The translations under genes were made by a program, and so were the position numbers. Below, in pieces: positions 34,510-43,445 of a stretch of DNA of 64,000 nucleotides. The first letter of the stretch is position 1, and each line of letters opens with the position of its first letter. Source of the stretch: Marivita sp965656765 (GTDB lineage: Bacteria > Pseudomonadota > Alphaproteobacteria > Rhodobacterales > Rhodobacteraceae); the NCBI RefSeq assembly GCF_965656765.1, contig NZ_CBFHLV010000004.1, positions 29,673 to 93,672 on the forward strand, read 5' to 3'. The notes under the pieces are model-generated. The model was not told the DNA's origin, did not search any database, and worked only from the letters and a program-made list of their open reading frames with translations.

Positions 34510-34532
34510 CCCTCACGCACCTTTCGTGAGGG
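34510..34532. terminator. Hairpin across the facing stop codons of the CAP gene and dxs
   Basis: CCCTCACG (34510-34517) pairs with CGTGAGGG (34525-34532) with a 7-base loop. The stops of the two convergent genes are three bases apart. No T-run is seen, so bidirectional termination is inferred from position. Confidence 0.5.
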
Positions 34533-36438
34533 GGACCACCTTGCCATCACTTGATGTGAGCGTGACTGCCAGTTTGTAAAGATCAAAGCGAGTCATCCCA
34601 GCATCGGCATACATTTCGTCCGGCGATGCCTGATCGATGAAACGATCCGGCAGGGTCATCGTCCTAACTTTGAGCCCGCGATCCAATGCACCACGATCAG
34701 CCAGTTCATGCAGGACCATTGCGCCAAAGCCACCGCGCGATCCTTGCTCGACCGTGACCAAAGCCTCGTGCGTTCTAGCCAGTTTCAGGATCAGCTCAAT
34801 ATCCAAAGGCTTGGCAAAGCGGGCGTCGGCAATCGTGACGCTGACGCCGTCTTTTTCCAACAAACGCGCGGCCGCTTCGACCTCAGCGAGATGTGCTCCA
34901 AAGCTAAGGAAGGCGACATCGCTGCCTTCTTGCAGTACTCGGCCTTTACCGATTTCGAGGACTTCACCGCGCTCTGGCATCTCAATGCCGTTTCCAGCCC
35001 CACGCGGGTAACGGAAGGCAATAGGGCCACTGTCATGGGCGACAGCTGTCGCCACCATGTGCTTTAGTTCGGCTTCGTCACCGGCGGCCATAACTGTCAT
35101 ATTAGGCAGCGCGGCCAAATACCCCACATCAAAAGCACCAGCATGGGTGGCGCCATCGGCACCAACAAGTCCCGCTCGGTCAATCGCAAATCGCACCGGC
35201 AGGTTTTGCAAAGCGACATCATGTACGACCTGATCGTAACCACGTTGCAGGAATGTGGAATAGATTGCACAGAACGGTTTCAGACCTGATGCGGCCATCG
35301 CCGCTGCAAAGGTCACTGCGTGCTGTTCGGCTATGCCAACGTCAAAAACGCGAGACGGAAATCGGTCAGCCAAAATGTCGATACCTGTGCCGCCCGGCAT
35401 TGCAGCGGTCACACCAACGATATTCGGATCGCGCGCGGCCTCTTCGGTCAGGGCGTCGCCAAAAACCTTGGTATAGCTGGGTGCATTGGGTTTTGATTTC
35501 GCCTGAGTGCCAGATTCAACATCAAACTTGGACACACCATGATACTTGTCAGCGCTGTTTTCAGCGTGGGCGTATCCCTTACCTTTTACAGTGCAGCAAT
35601 GGATCAAGACCGGGCCAGTCGCACGGGCGCGGGCCGCGCGTAGCACGGGAAGCAACTGATCCATGTCGTGGCCGTTGATCGGACCGATATATTCAAAACC
35701 CAGCTCTTCGAAAAGTGTACCAGAACCTTGAAGGTTCCCGGTCACAAGTTGCCGCGCGCGCTTGGCGCTTTCACGCATCGGTGCGGGCAATGCGGATTCG
35801 AACCCTTCGGCGAGCGACTTCACCTTTGCCAAAGGCTCGTTCGCATACATGCGACTTAGGTAAGACGACATCGCGCCGACCGGTGGTGCGATGCTCATTT
35901 CGTTATCATTCAGAATAACGAAAAGACGGCGCCCTTCATGGCCCGCATTGTTCATTGCCTCATAGGCCATACCAGCACTGATCGACCCGTCACCAATCAC
36001 GGCAATTGCATCACCTGTTGGACGGCCCATATCACGCCCGACAGCGAATCCAAGGGCGGCAGAGATCGAGGTAGAGGAATGTGCTGCACCAAACGGATCG
36101 TATTCCGACTCACTGCGTTTGGTGAAACCAGACAAGCCATCTTTTTGACGAAGCGTCTTCATACGGTCGCGGCGACCAGTCAGAATTTTATGCGGATAGC
36201 ATTGGTGTCCAACGTCCCAGATCAGCTTATCCATTGGTGTGTTGAACACAGCATGAATTGCCACTGATAACTCGACGACACCCAAACTTGATCCCAGATG
36301 TCCACCGGTTTGCGAAACTGCTGATATCACTTCGGATCGGACTTCGTTTGCGACCTTGGTCAACGTAGCGTCATCCATATTGCGCAGATCGGCAGGTCCG
36401 GCAACGCGGTCGAGTGTGGGGGTATTTGAATGTGTCAT
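34513..36438 (-). CDS. dxs: 1-deoxy-D-xylulose-5-phosphate synthase
   Basis: Dxs makes the first intermediate of the MEP isoprenoid pathway from pyruvate and glyceraldehyde 3-phosphate with thiamine diphosphate. The 641-residue protein has the THDP motif GDGSISAGMAYEAMNNAG (about residue 150), HSSTSISAALGFA and the pyrimidine-binding part with the EQHAVTFAAAMA helix. Placement next to pufC ties precursor supply to phototrophy, a common Roseobacter arrangement. It has its own leader of hairpins upstream (36471-36628) and so may be partly uncoupled from puf. Confidence 0.96.
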   Translation of the reverse strand: MTHSNTPTLDRVAGPADLRNMDDATLTKVANEVRSEVISAVSQTGGHLGSSLGVVELSVAIHAVFNTPMDKLIWDVGHQCYPHKILTGRRDRMKTLRQKDGLSGFTKRSESEYDPFGAAHSSTSISAALGFAVGRDMGRPTGDAIAVIGDGSISAGMAYEAMNNAGHEGRRLFVILNDNEMSIAPPVGAMSSYLSRMYANEPLAKVKSLAEGFESALPAPMRESAKRARQLVTGNLQGSGTLFEELGFEYIGPINGHDMDQLLPVLRAARARATGPVLIHCCTVKGKGYAHAENSADKYHGVSKFDVESGTQAKSKPNAPSYTKVFGDALTEEAARDPNIVGVTAAMPGGTGIDILADRFPSRVFDVGIAEQHAVTFAAAMAASGLKPFCAIYSTFLQRGYDQVVHDVALQNLPVRFAIDRAGLVGADGATHAGAFDVGYLAALPNMTVMAAGDEAELKHMVATAVAHDSGPIAFRYPRGAGNGIEMPERGEVLEIGKGRVLQEGSDVAFLSFGAHLAEVEAAARLLEKDGVSVTIADARFAKPLDIELILKLARTHEALVTVEQGSRGGFGAMVLHELADRGALDRGLKVRTMTLPDRFIDQASPDEMYADAGMTRFDLYKLAVTLTSSDGKVVPLTKGA

Positions 36439-36470
36439 TTGGCAGTCTCCTCGGGGACAGAGGGAAGAAA

Positions 36471-36628
36471 GGCGTCACGTTTGCCAGGGGTACCTAGAAA
36501 CGTGACGCCAGTTCCTGTAGCCAACAGGAAGGGAACCGGGGTGTTGAGCCCCGTATCCGGTTTTGCGTTTTGGGAACCTGTCAAAACCGGATCTGGCGGA
36601 CGGTAGGGGCGAAAACCGCCCTAACCTA
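36471..36628 (-). other. Tandem hairpin array between pufC and dxs
   Basis: The only gap between pufC and dxs (190 bases) has successive inverted repeats: GGCGTCACGTTT 36471-36482 with 36498-36509 (12 bp); TTCCTGT 36512-36518 with 36524-36530; CGGGG 36537-36541 with 36549-36553; ATCCGGTTTTG 36555-36565 with 36582-36592 (11 bp); and a GGTAGGGGCG-type imperfect one at about 36604-36627. They follow the pufC stop on the minus strand. They probably protect the puf mRNA 3' end or reduce readthrough into dxs. Confidence 0.65.
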
Positions 36629-37744
36629 TCATTCGTAAACAGGCGCACCTGTTGTCGCGAGCTCGGGCCAGTCAGCGATGACATTCGTTCCTTGCAGCGG
36701 TTGCTGGTAACCTTTGTGGCAGGTCTTGCAGGCGGCTTTGGGCGCGTCAGCAAAGACCGGTCCAAGGCGTTCCGGTGGATACTCACTCTCGAGCGGCACC
36801 AGGTAATCGTTGTTCATTTCCTGAACCATACCGATGCCCAACTGTTCAGTCGCCCATTGCGGGGTCACTTGCTCGGGGTCATAAAACGCGCGGCTGTTAT
36901 GACAGAACACACAGTTCACACCCAAGGAGTTGGAAACATAGTTCATCAAGCTGAACGTCCGTTCCGTATCCTGCCAGGTCGGATATCCTTCTTCCGTCGG
37001 ATATGCGGCAACATGGGCCTCTAGATCGTGAACACCGATGCGTCCGTAATCCAGAAGGAACGTCTCCAAAGCGTCAGAGGGGAGAGACGTGTACTGGCTT
37101 TGCACCGTCACCCTGTTCTGAACCGCCGCCCAACCGCCGGCTGCTTCGTTGACTGAACCCATCTTGAACCAGATGTCCGAAGGCACGTTTTGTCCACGGT
37201 GGCAGGTGTAACAGGTCACACCCACTTCCTTGTTGACGTTTACGTGGCCGTCCCAGTTCTCGTTAATGTTTTGCGTCATCTGGATCATGCGTCGCGCAAC
37301 AATCTTGGTATAAAGATCGTCGTTTCCATACTCTTCCAGATCGACATCACCGTGACAGTAGGCACATCCTTGATCGGGAGCGACCCAATCGGTCATGGCA
37401 AGCATGACCCGATTGAAGTTGTCCTCGGTCAGATCACCCAGAACTTGAACGTTCTGGTAAATCTCGGATGCCAAAGGCTCTCCGCCCTCGGGGACGTATG
37501 GCGCTTCGGTGTACATGACTTCGATCGTCGGATCCGGTGCAGCAAGATCAGAGACGAACTCGGGCCGTGACATCCCTGTCCCGCGTGGGCCAGTTTGAAG
37601 GCTTTCTGTCTTAAACGGCTGGCCGACCACCACGATGAACGCGGCAACTGTGACCGCTACACCCGCAGCACCAACCAAGATCGCCGGACCGTAGATATTG
37701 GTCGGGTTTTCGTTGTTCCATTTATCGAACCATTTGGGAAACAT
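36629..37744 (-). CDS. pufC: Reaction centre tetraheme cytochrome c subunit
   Basis: PufC passes electrons from soluble cytochromes to the special pair. Four CxxCH heme sites are visible: CAYCH (127-131), CYTCH (178-182), CVFCH (278-282) and CKTCH (339-343). The 371-residue protein has an N-terminal membrane helix (about residue 19-40) and no lipobox cysteine, so it is anchored by an uncleaved helix as in Roseobacters. It follows pufM with a 2-base gap. The presence of pufC goes with absence of pufX. Confidence 0.96.
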   Translation of the reverse strand: MFPKWFDKWNNENPTNIYGPAILVGAAGVAVTVAAFIVVVGQPFKTESLQTGPRGTGMSRPEFVSDLAAPDPTIEVMYTEAPYVPEGGEPLASEIYQNVQVLGDLTEDNFNRVMLAMTDWVAPDQGCAYCHGDVDLEEYGNDDLYTKIVARRMIQMTQNINENWDGHVNVNKEVGVTCYTCHRGQNVPSDIWFKMGSVNEAAGGWAAVQNRVTVQSQYTSLPSDALETFLLDYGRIGVHDLEAHVAAYPTEEGYPTWQDTERTFSLMNYVSNSLGVNCVFCHNSRAFYDPEQVTPQWATEQLGIGMVQEMNNDYLVPLESEYPPERLGPVFADAPKAACKTCHKGYQQPLQGTNVIADWPELATTGAPVYE

Positions 37745-37746
37745 GA

Positions 37747-38730
37747 TCAGTTCTCCTGTCCAATAAAGGTTTCATAGGAACCGTATGCTTCGTACCCGTA
37801 AGAACCGTCATACATCGGAGCGAAGTGATGCTCCTGAGCCCAGATGAACCAGTTGTCCACCACGGTGCCTGTCAGAAGGATGCCGATACCACCGGTGATC
37901 GGGGTCAGAACCGCAAACCACCAGGCCCAGCGGTGAATACCTTCCATCGTGGCGTTAAAGCCCATGGTCCAGCGCCAGAACAAAGCTGCGCGTTCGGTGG
38001 CTGTGCCACGGTCAACGATCTGTTCCAGCTCTCGGTCGCCGCCGTAACGGGTCACAGCAAGAATGGTGGCGCCGTGCATCGCAAAGAGCAGGACAGAACC
38101 GTAGAGGAACACGATCGAAAGCGCATGGAACGGGTTATAGTAAAGGTTTCCGTACCGGATCGAGAACGCGGTGGTCCAATCGAGGTGTGGGAAGATGCCA
38201 TAAGGCACTGCCTCTGACCACGACCCCATGAGGATCGGACGGAAGAGGCCCAGCACGAGGAACAACCAGATCGCAGAACCGAATGCCCAAAAGACATGTT
38301 TGCCCATCTTGTGTTCCATGGCGAGCAGATACGTTCGTGCCCACCAGCTCATCACCGAGATCAGCAAGAAGAAGCTTGCGATGATGTACCAACCGCCTTC
38401 GTTTAGCGGCGGAATACGCAGCCCATATTCGGGGCTTGGCGGCTCAAGCGCCAGCCAGAACAACTGCCGAATGAACTCGGGGATCGACCAGCCAACTTGT
38501 GCCAGCATGTTCAGACCGATGATGTTCAGCGCAAGGAGACCTGTCGCCAGAGACACCATGCCTGTCCAACCCAGCCAGATCGGGCCCAACTGGGCGTTAC
38601 CGATCCAACCAATCAGTGTCGAGAAACCAGCTTTGCTCGTCCGCTCGTATTCCGCGTTGTCGGTTGCCATGCCCCATTCAGGTTTCCCCTGAACTTGGAC
38701 TTGTGTGAAAATGTTTTGATACTCAGCCAT
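37747..38730 (-). CDS. pufM: Photosynthetic reaction centre M subunit
   Basis: PufM with PufL forms the membrane core that binds the bacteriochlorophyll dimer, bacteriopheophytins, quinones and the non-haem iron. The 327-residue protein has five transmembrane helices with the ligand-bearing segments FRPILMGSWSEAVPYGIFP, YYNPFHALSIVFLYGSVLLF and MEGIHRWAWWFAVL (histidine for the Fe). I chose the ATG at 38730 (MAEYQNIFTQV), two bases after the pufL stop. Confidence 0.98.
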   Translation of the reverse strand: MAEYQNIFTQVQVQGKPEWGMATDNAEYERTSKAGFSTLIGWIGNAQLGPIWLGWTGMVSLATGLLALNIIGLNMLAQVGWSIPEFIRQLFWLALEPPSPEYGLRIPPLNEGGWYIIASFFLLISVMSWWARTYLLAMEHKMGKHVFWAFGSAIWLFLVLGLFRPILMGSWSEAVPYGIFPHLDWTTAFSIRYGNLYYNPFHALSIVFLYGSVLLFAMHGATILAVTRYGGDRELEQIVDRGTATERAALFWRWTMGFNATMEGIHRWAWWFAVLTPITGGIGILLTGTVVDNWFIWAQEHHFAPMYDGSYGYEAYGSYETFIGQEN

Positions 38731-38732
38731 GA

Positions 38733-39572
38733 TTACATCCCCACATTGGCGCCCCAGATGGGCAGTTCGAGCCACCAGTTCCACCACTCAGGCCAGCCCT
38801 TCGTCCAGACGGGGCCAGAGATGATGATACAGATAGCGGACCAGAACCCGGCGTTCAGCGCCAACAGCAGACCAACACGGTGGATACCCAAAGTGCCGAC
38901 CGAATAGCCGATGAAATCACGGAAGAACGTGTCTTCATGATCCGGGGTTCGCATTTCTTCACCCTTTTCAGGGTTCGCTGCCGACAGGATCAGACCGCCA
39001 TGCAACGCAAGCGCCAGAGTTGTGGTAAAGAAGAACGTTACCGCAAGCATGTGGGCTGGGTTATAGTGGAAATGCAGGTAGGCGTAGCCTGTGTTCGAAA
39101 CCCAGTCGAGGTGGCTGAAGATCCCGTATGGAAACCCGTGGCCCCATGCGCCCATCAACAGAGGGCGGAACACAACAAGCGTCACATAAGCGAAAATCGC
39201 AACGCTGAAAGCAAAGGGAACATGGTACCCGATACCCAGCTTGCGGCAAATTTCAACTTCGCGTAGCGCCCAACTGCTGAATGCGCCAACCGCACAGATC
39301 GTGATGATCTGCCAGAGGCCACCTTCCATCAGCGGTGCCATGCCCAGACCATAGCTTAGGTCAGGCGGCGCAATGTTGATGAGCCATGGATTGAATGTGC
39401 CTTGATCAGCCGCTCCCCACAAAATGAGGATCGTGCCAAGCAGAGCGAAAAAGGCGGTCGTGACTCCGAAGAAGCCTACGTAGAAAGGCCCAACCCAGAA
39501 GTCGAACAGATCGCCGCCGATCAGCGTCCCTCCGCGGACGCGGTACTTTTTTTCGAAGCTGAGCAGCGCCAT
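38733..39572 (-). CDS. pufL: Photosynthetic reaction centre L subunit
   Basis: PufL pairs with PufM. The 279-residue protein starts MALLSFEKKYRVRGGTLIGG, the family hallmark, and shows FRPLLMGAWGHGFPYGIFSHLDW and YNPAHMLAVTFFFTTTLALALHGG, which contains histidines for bacteriochlorophyll and the non-haem iron. Five helices are predicted. It is separated from pufA by 133 bases carrying hairpins. Confidence 0.98.
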   Translation of the reverse strand: MALLSFEKKYRVRGGTLIGGDLFDFWVGPFYVGFFGVTTAFFALLGTILILWGAADQGTFNPWLINIAPPDLSYGLGMAPLMEGGLWQIITICAVGAFSSWALREVEICRKLGIGYHVPFAFSVAIFAYVTLVVFRPLLMGAWGHGFPYGIFSHLDWVSNTGYAYLHFHYNPAHMLAVTFFFTTTLALALHGGLILSAANPEKGEEMRTPDHEDTFFRDFIGYSVGTLGIHRVGLLLALNAGFWSAICIIISGPVWTKGWPEWWNWWLELPIWGANVGM

Positions 39573-39644
39573 CTTCTTTATCTCCGCGTTTGCCGGCGCG
39601 TCCCCAAAAGAGACTCAGCCGTCATGTTTAAGTTTGGTTTTGCC

Positions 39645-39698
39645 GCGGGCGGGGCGATGGTCTGCCGCCCGCAGCGATTTTGTTAGCTCTTCCGAGCT
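39645..39698 (-). other. pufA-pufL intercistronic hairpins
   Basis: An 8-bp stem GCGGGCGG (39645-39652) / CCGCCCGC (39665-39672) and a 5-bp stem AGCTC (39685-39689) / GAGCT (39694-39698), with a GGAA loop on the minus strand, lie just after the pufA stop. In R. capsulatus and R. sphaeroides such a hairpin stabilises the pufBA segment relative to pufLM and so raises LH1 over reaction centre output. Here the role is inferred by position. Confidence 0.75.
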
Positions 39699-39705
39699 GA
39701 CTGGC

Positions 39706-39861
39706 TTACATGCCAGCGGCTGCTGCGGTTTCGAACCAGTTGATGCCGTTGGACAGCACCACCAGGTGAATCATTGCAGCCAGCAGGAAGAGGAAGACAC
39801 CCTGCGCGACAAACACGCGACGGGGATCAAAGATGAGCCAGATCTTGTAGAACTTTGCCAT
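39706..39861 (-). CDS. pufA: LH1 antenna alpha polypeptide
   Basis: A 51-residue membrane peptide beginning MAKFYKIWLIFDPRRVFVAQ. The single helix (about residues 15-37) includes the bacteriochlorophyll-ligand His32 in AAMIHLVVLS, followed by a WFE segment. Size and N-terminal pattern match PufA. It is 15 bases from pufB, so both are cotranslated in quantity. Confidence 0.96.
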   Translation of the reverse strand: MAKFYKIWLIFDPRRVFVAQGVFLFLLAAMIHLVVLSNGINWFETAAAAGM

Positions 39862-39876
39862 TGTATTGATCCTTCC

Positions 39877-40026
39877 TTAGAACCAGGGGCGCCAGATGAA
39901 GGTTGCCAGGTGTGCAACCACTGCAACCGCCGAGAACAGCCAAAGGCCGCTCATGTAGACGGAATGCAGCTCCTGGGCCTGCTCGTCAGTAAGACCTGTG
40001 AATGACAGGTCGGTATTATCAGCCAT
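39877..40026 (-). CDS. pufB: LH1 antenna beta polypeptide
   Basis: A 49-residue membrane peptide MADNTDLSFTGLTDEQAQEL with one helix and the bacteriochlorophyll ligand His39 in VVAHLATFIWRPWF, the PufB signature ending. It precedes pufA, as in all puf operons. The ribosome site GGAGGAAAG stands right before its ATG. Confidence 0.96.
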   Translation of the reverse strand: MADNTDLSFTGLTDEQAQELHSVYMSGLWLFSAVAVVAHLATFIWRPWF

Positions 40027-40056
40027 GAACTTTCCTCCGGAATGTTATGCTGACGC

Positions 40057-40125
40057 CGCACTCCCTGCGGCCGGGTCCATCAGGGCTTGCGCCCATCAGG
40101 TCCTGTCCACCCCGCCGGGTGGCCA
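40057..40125 (-). other. Hairpins between pufQ and pufB
   Basis: The 118-base gap has GCCGCA-CTCCC-TGCGGC (40057-40073) and CCACCC-CGCC-GGGTGG (40110-40125) among other small inverted repeats. They could form 5' stabilising structures on pufBA mRNA after processing. Confidence 0.4.
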
Positions 40126-40144
40126 GTCTTGGATTCTCGACCAA

Positions 40145-40372
40145 TTACGCCGAGAAAATGAGAGGCGTGATCCGATCCGCTTCACACCAAGCGCGCGCCA
40201 GTGGGCCGCGAAGGTTGAGCGTTTGTTTCTGGAACACATCCAGCATCCAGATCACCGTTGCGAACGGGATCGCGACGATGAAAATGATGCTGAAATAAAC
40301 CAGGAACTCGGTTCCGCGTTTTGTGTGACCGTGCTTGTGAGTGCGCGTGTCAGAAGAGGTGAAATCCGTCAT
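40145..40372 (-). CDS. pufQ: PufQ, bacteriochlorophyll-linked assembly protein
   Basis: A 75-residue protein with one hydrophobic helix (about residue 24-43: FLVYFSIIFIVAIPFATVIW) and a C-terminal ARAWCEADRITPLIFSA typical of PufQ. PufQ raises bacteriochlorophyll synthesis in Rhodobacter, possibly at the level of tetrapyrrole flow. It opens the puf gene group here and overlaps the bchZ stop as ATGA, which locks it to bchCXYZ. Confidence 0.9.
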   Translation of the reverse strand: MTDFTSSDTRTHKHGHTKRGTEFLVYFSIIFIVAIPFATVIWMLDVFQKQTLNLRGPLARAWCEADRITPLIFSA

Positions 40373-41835
40373 GTGGTCGGTCCTCCTTGGGAATTGGCAA
40401 GAGCTTGAACAGTCTCAAAGACAACGCGTTCAGCGCCTTGTTTCAGGGCTGCTGCCTCTGCGGCGTCGCGCAGGTTTTTGGCAGCAGAGATTCGGGTGAG
40501 CACAGGATGCTGCGACACGATCCGATCAAGTTCGGACTGGGCGTCTGCATCCCATGGGAAATCGCGGCGCAACGGTGTTAGTGTTGAATCCGCTTTGTCC
40601 ATTTCCGTGCCAAGCGGCAGGATATGGAACAGCGCATCGAACAGTCCGTTACACACTTCTTGCAGAAGATATGTTGAACCGGCGTAGCCCATCATCGGCG
40701 TTCCGGTGTGACGGCGGATAGCCGCACCCGGGAACGAGGCCGGGATGAATGTCGGCTGCGGGCCATGCCCCGCCTGCATTTCGGCAAGGTACATCTTTTC
40801 GTTGATTGATCCCATCACAACCAATGGACGTTTGGTGTGGATCATCGACCGAACTTCTTCGTTGTTGGTCTTGGCCCCGGCAACCCGGGCGACTGCAAAA
40901 GCGCATGGCAGACCCAAATCGCCCTCTAGGTAATTGCGTATACCGCGGGCATAGGTTTCATTCGCTACGATGCCGAACTGGGCTGTTGCAAAGAAATCCT
41001 GTGTGACCGAGCGCCACAAATCCCAGACGGGTTTGAGCGTCGAATGCTTTTCTTTTTCGATGAAAGGCTCGGGATCAAGGCCAAGCATATCGCCCAACAT
41101 ACGCAGGAACTTGGTGGTCGAATCCATACCAATCGGCGCTTGTAAGTACGGTTTGCCCAGCACTTCACACAGCCCACGGCCGAATTCGCGATACATGCAA
41201 ATATTGACGTCCGCATTTACCAGATTGCGCATCTCGGCCACATGGGCGCCAAGTGGCATCACCATGTTTACCTCTGCACCCATACCTTCGACCAAACGCC
41301 GAATTTCGGCCAAATCAGACGGCATGTTAAACGTGCCATACATCGGGCCAAGGATATTAACCCGGGGCTTTGCGCCTTCTTCGCGCTTCTTTTCAGGAGG
41401 CATCCGACCTTTGGTCATGCCGAATTCCGTGAAGATCCATGTCATCGCGCGATCTGCGCTTTCCCATTGATCTTCATCAATTGTGCGCGGCAAGAACCGC
41501 TGCAAGTTTGTTCCCATGGGAGTAACGCCGCCGCCGATCATCTCGGCAATCGAACCGGTCACCACCACCGCAGGGAGAGCTGGGTCAAGCACACCCCAGG
41601 CGCGTTTCATCGCCCCCTCGGTCCCCTCTCGACCCAGCTCCTCCTCACCGAGGCCAGTAACCACGATAGGGAGTTCATGCGGCGGAAGCGCATCCGTATA
41701 ATGAAGCACAGACGTTACAGGTAGGTTTTCGCAACCGACGGGACCGTCGATAACCACCTGCAGCCCTTTGACGGCAGTAAAGGCGTACACAGCACCCCAA
41801 TAGCCACCTGCGCGATCATGATCTTGAACAAGCAT
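40369..41835 (-). CDS. bchZ: Chlorophyllide reductase subunit BchZ
   Basis: BchZ is the beta-type subunit of chlorophyllide a oxidoreductase, which reduces the C7-C8 bond of ring B. The 488-residue protein contains the nitrogenase-like fold; visible parts are DGPVGCENLPVTSVLHYTDA and the C-terminal DxxPWDADAQSEL PPR-type segment. It stands between bchY and pufQ. The start overlaps the bchY stop by one base. Confidence 0.96.
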   Translation of the reverse strand: MLVQDHDRAGGYWGAVYAFTAVKGLQVVIDGPVGCENLPVTSVLHYTDALPPHELPIVVTGLGEEELGREGTEGAMKRAWGVLDPALPAVVVTGSIAEMIGGGVTPMGTNLQRFLPRTIDEDQWESADRAMTWIFTEFGMTKGRMPPEKKREEGAKPRVNILGPMYGTFNMPSDLAEIRRLVEGMGAEVNMVMPLGAHVAEMRNLVNADVNICMYREFGRGLCEVLGKPYLQAPIGMDSTTKFLRMLGDMLGLDPEPFIEKEKHSTLKPVWDLWRSVTQDFFATAQFGIVANETYARGIRNYLEGDLGLPCAFAVARVAGAKTNNEEVRSMIHTKRPLVVMGSINEKMYLAEMQAGHGPQPTFIPASFPGAAIRRHTGTPMMGYAGSTYLLQEVCNGLFDALFHILPLGTEMDKADSTLTPLRRDFPWDADAQSELDRIVSQHPVLTRISAAKNLRDAAEAAALKQGAERVVFETVQALANSQGGPTT

Positions 41836-43400
41836 CAGATCATCTCCTGCGCTTTGGCGGCGCGCGCCAATTTGTCGATTTTCTTTTGATGCTGGGCGCG
41901 GAAATCAGGGCGGAGATTTGGCGACCCTTCCCACACACCGGCGGTGTCGCCGGTTCCAACGCCTTCAAAGAACGCTTTCATGTCATCCATCCGCGACTTG
42001 CCCGCGATGGCGGCATTGATCACTTCGGCGAGCGATCCAGCACCCGCCGGGCCCATCAACGGACGGGCGGAAATCAGATTGGTGTAATAGAGACCCGGAA
42101 TGCCCATCTCTTTGGCTTTTTGCACAACCGGGGTCGTGCCGATCGCGAGGTCAGGCTTTACCGCTTCCATCGCAGCACAGTCATCTTCGAGCGAAGCGCG
42201 ATAGGTGACCTTGATGCCCTTGTTTTCCAGCCATTTACGATCAGGTTCCGACCATTTCGTGCGCGGACAAGCCGTTCCAACATAACGCAGGTCAGCACCG
42301 CTCTCGACAAGCAGGCGCGCGACAAGCAGCTCGGAGCCTTCATAGCCCGATAGGGTAATCGTACCTTTGATCGGTGTCGCGGCAAGCGCGCCTTTGATCG
42401 CCGGGAGGAACGCATTCTGCGCTGCTGCGATCTGATCAGCGGGAATGTTGTAGGCGTCACCGATGCCAGCCAACCAAGCAGCCGTACCGTCGTGACCAAC
42501 CGGAGCAGAACCAACGATCTTACGGCCAGCCGCTTCGAATTCGCGAATAGCCGCCGTGTAGAACGGATGGATGGCTGCAACGACGCCACAATCCAGAGCG
42601 GCGTAAAGCTCACGCCATTCGCGGCATGGGACAACAGGGCCAGCTGCCAAACCCATTGGGGCCAGCATCGCGCCAATCATCATGGGATCAGCCGGGAACA
42701 TTTCACCCAAGAGCGCAACGGTCGGACGGTCAGACTTGCCGCCTTCGGGCGCTTGTACCGGGCCTGCTTTGATCTCTTCGCGAGCATAATTGAGCATCGC
42801 TCCGGCCAGAACGTCCTTGGCCTCGGCGTGGGTTGGAATACCGAACCCCGGAACGTCGATACCGACGATCCGAACTCCGTTGATCTCTTTCGGAAGCAAC
42901 CGGAGTGGCACGCCAGAGGCGGTCGGCACACAAAGGTTCGTCACCACAATTGCATCAAAGCGATCGGGATCCGCCATTTCATGCACACTTTCGCGGATGT
43001 CTTCGTAAAGCTTACCCGTGACGAGCGTTTCTGAATTGAACGGCACATAGCCGACCGATCGGCGCGCACCATAAAAATGCGACACGAATGTCAGGCCATA
43101 GACACAGCAGGCTGACCCGGACAAAACAGTCGCAACCCGCTTCATCCGCAGTCCAACACGCAGTGATCCAAAGGCGGGGCACATGCTTTGTGGCTGATCG
43201 TGCGGACCCTTCGGATAATCTTTGGCGAATTGATCAAGCATTTCGGAATTGCCAGCCAGACGCGCTGCCTTTTCCATTTCAGAGCCGGAGTGACACCCAA
43301 GCCCATCCGCCAGCACTGGCGCATCGGGGGCGTCGACCCGTGGTTCCCCACGGATGACCTCTACCTCTGCCGTCTCGTCGTATGTTGCTTCGTTCGTCAC
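41835..43400 (-). CDS. bchY: Chlorophyllide reductase subunit BchY
   Basis: BchY forms the alpha-type subunit with BchZ and contributes cysteines of the catalytic Fe-S cluster, for example GLGCHSGSEMEKAARLAG near the N-terminus and QSMCPAFGSLRVGL. I chose the GTG at 43400, giving 521 residues and MTNEATYDE; a TTG at 43424 would add eight. Neither has a strong ribosome site, and homologues begin just before the GCHSG block, so the start is uncertain by about 30 residues. Confidence 0.92.
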   Translation of the reverse strand: MTNEATYDETAEVEVIRGEPRVDAPDAPVLADGLGCHSGSEMEKAARLAGNSEMLDQFAKDYPKGPHDQPQSMCPAFGSLRVGLRMKRVATVLSGSACCVYGLTFVSHFYGARRSVGYVPFNSETLVTGKLYEDIRESVHEMADPDRFDAIVVTNLCVPTASGVPLRLLPKEINGVRIVGIDVPGFGIPTHAEAKDVLAGAMLNYAREEIKAGPVQAPEGGKSDRPTVALLGEMFPADPMMIGAMLAPMGLAAGPVVPCREWRELYAALDCGVVAAIHPFYTAAIREFEAAGRKIVGSAPVGHDGTAAWLAGIGDAYNIPADQIAAAQNAFLPAIKGALAATPIKGTITLSGYEGSELLVARLLVESGADLRYVGTACPRTKWSEPDRKWLENKGIKVTYRASLEDDCAAMEAVKPDLAIGTTPVVQKAKEMGIPGLYYTNLISARPLMGPAGAGSLAEVINAAIAGKSRMDDMKAFFEGVGTGDTAGVWEGSPNLRPDFRAQHQKKIDKLARAAKAQEMI

Positions 43401-43445
43401 GTGTTCTTCTTCTTTCGTTCCCAAGGGCGCTTCGGGGGCTAACCG

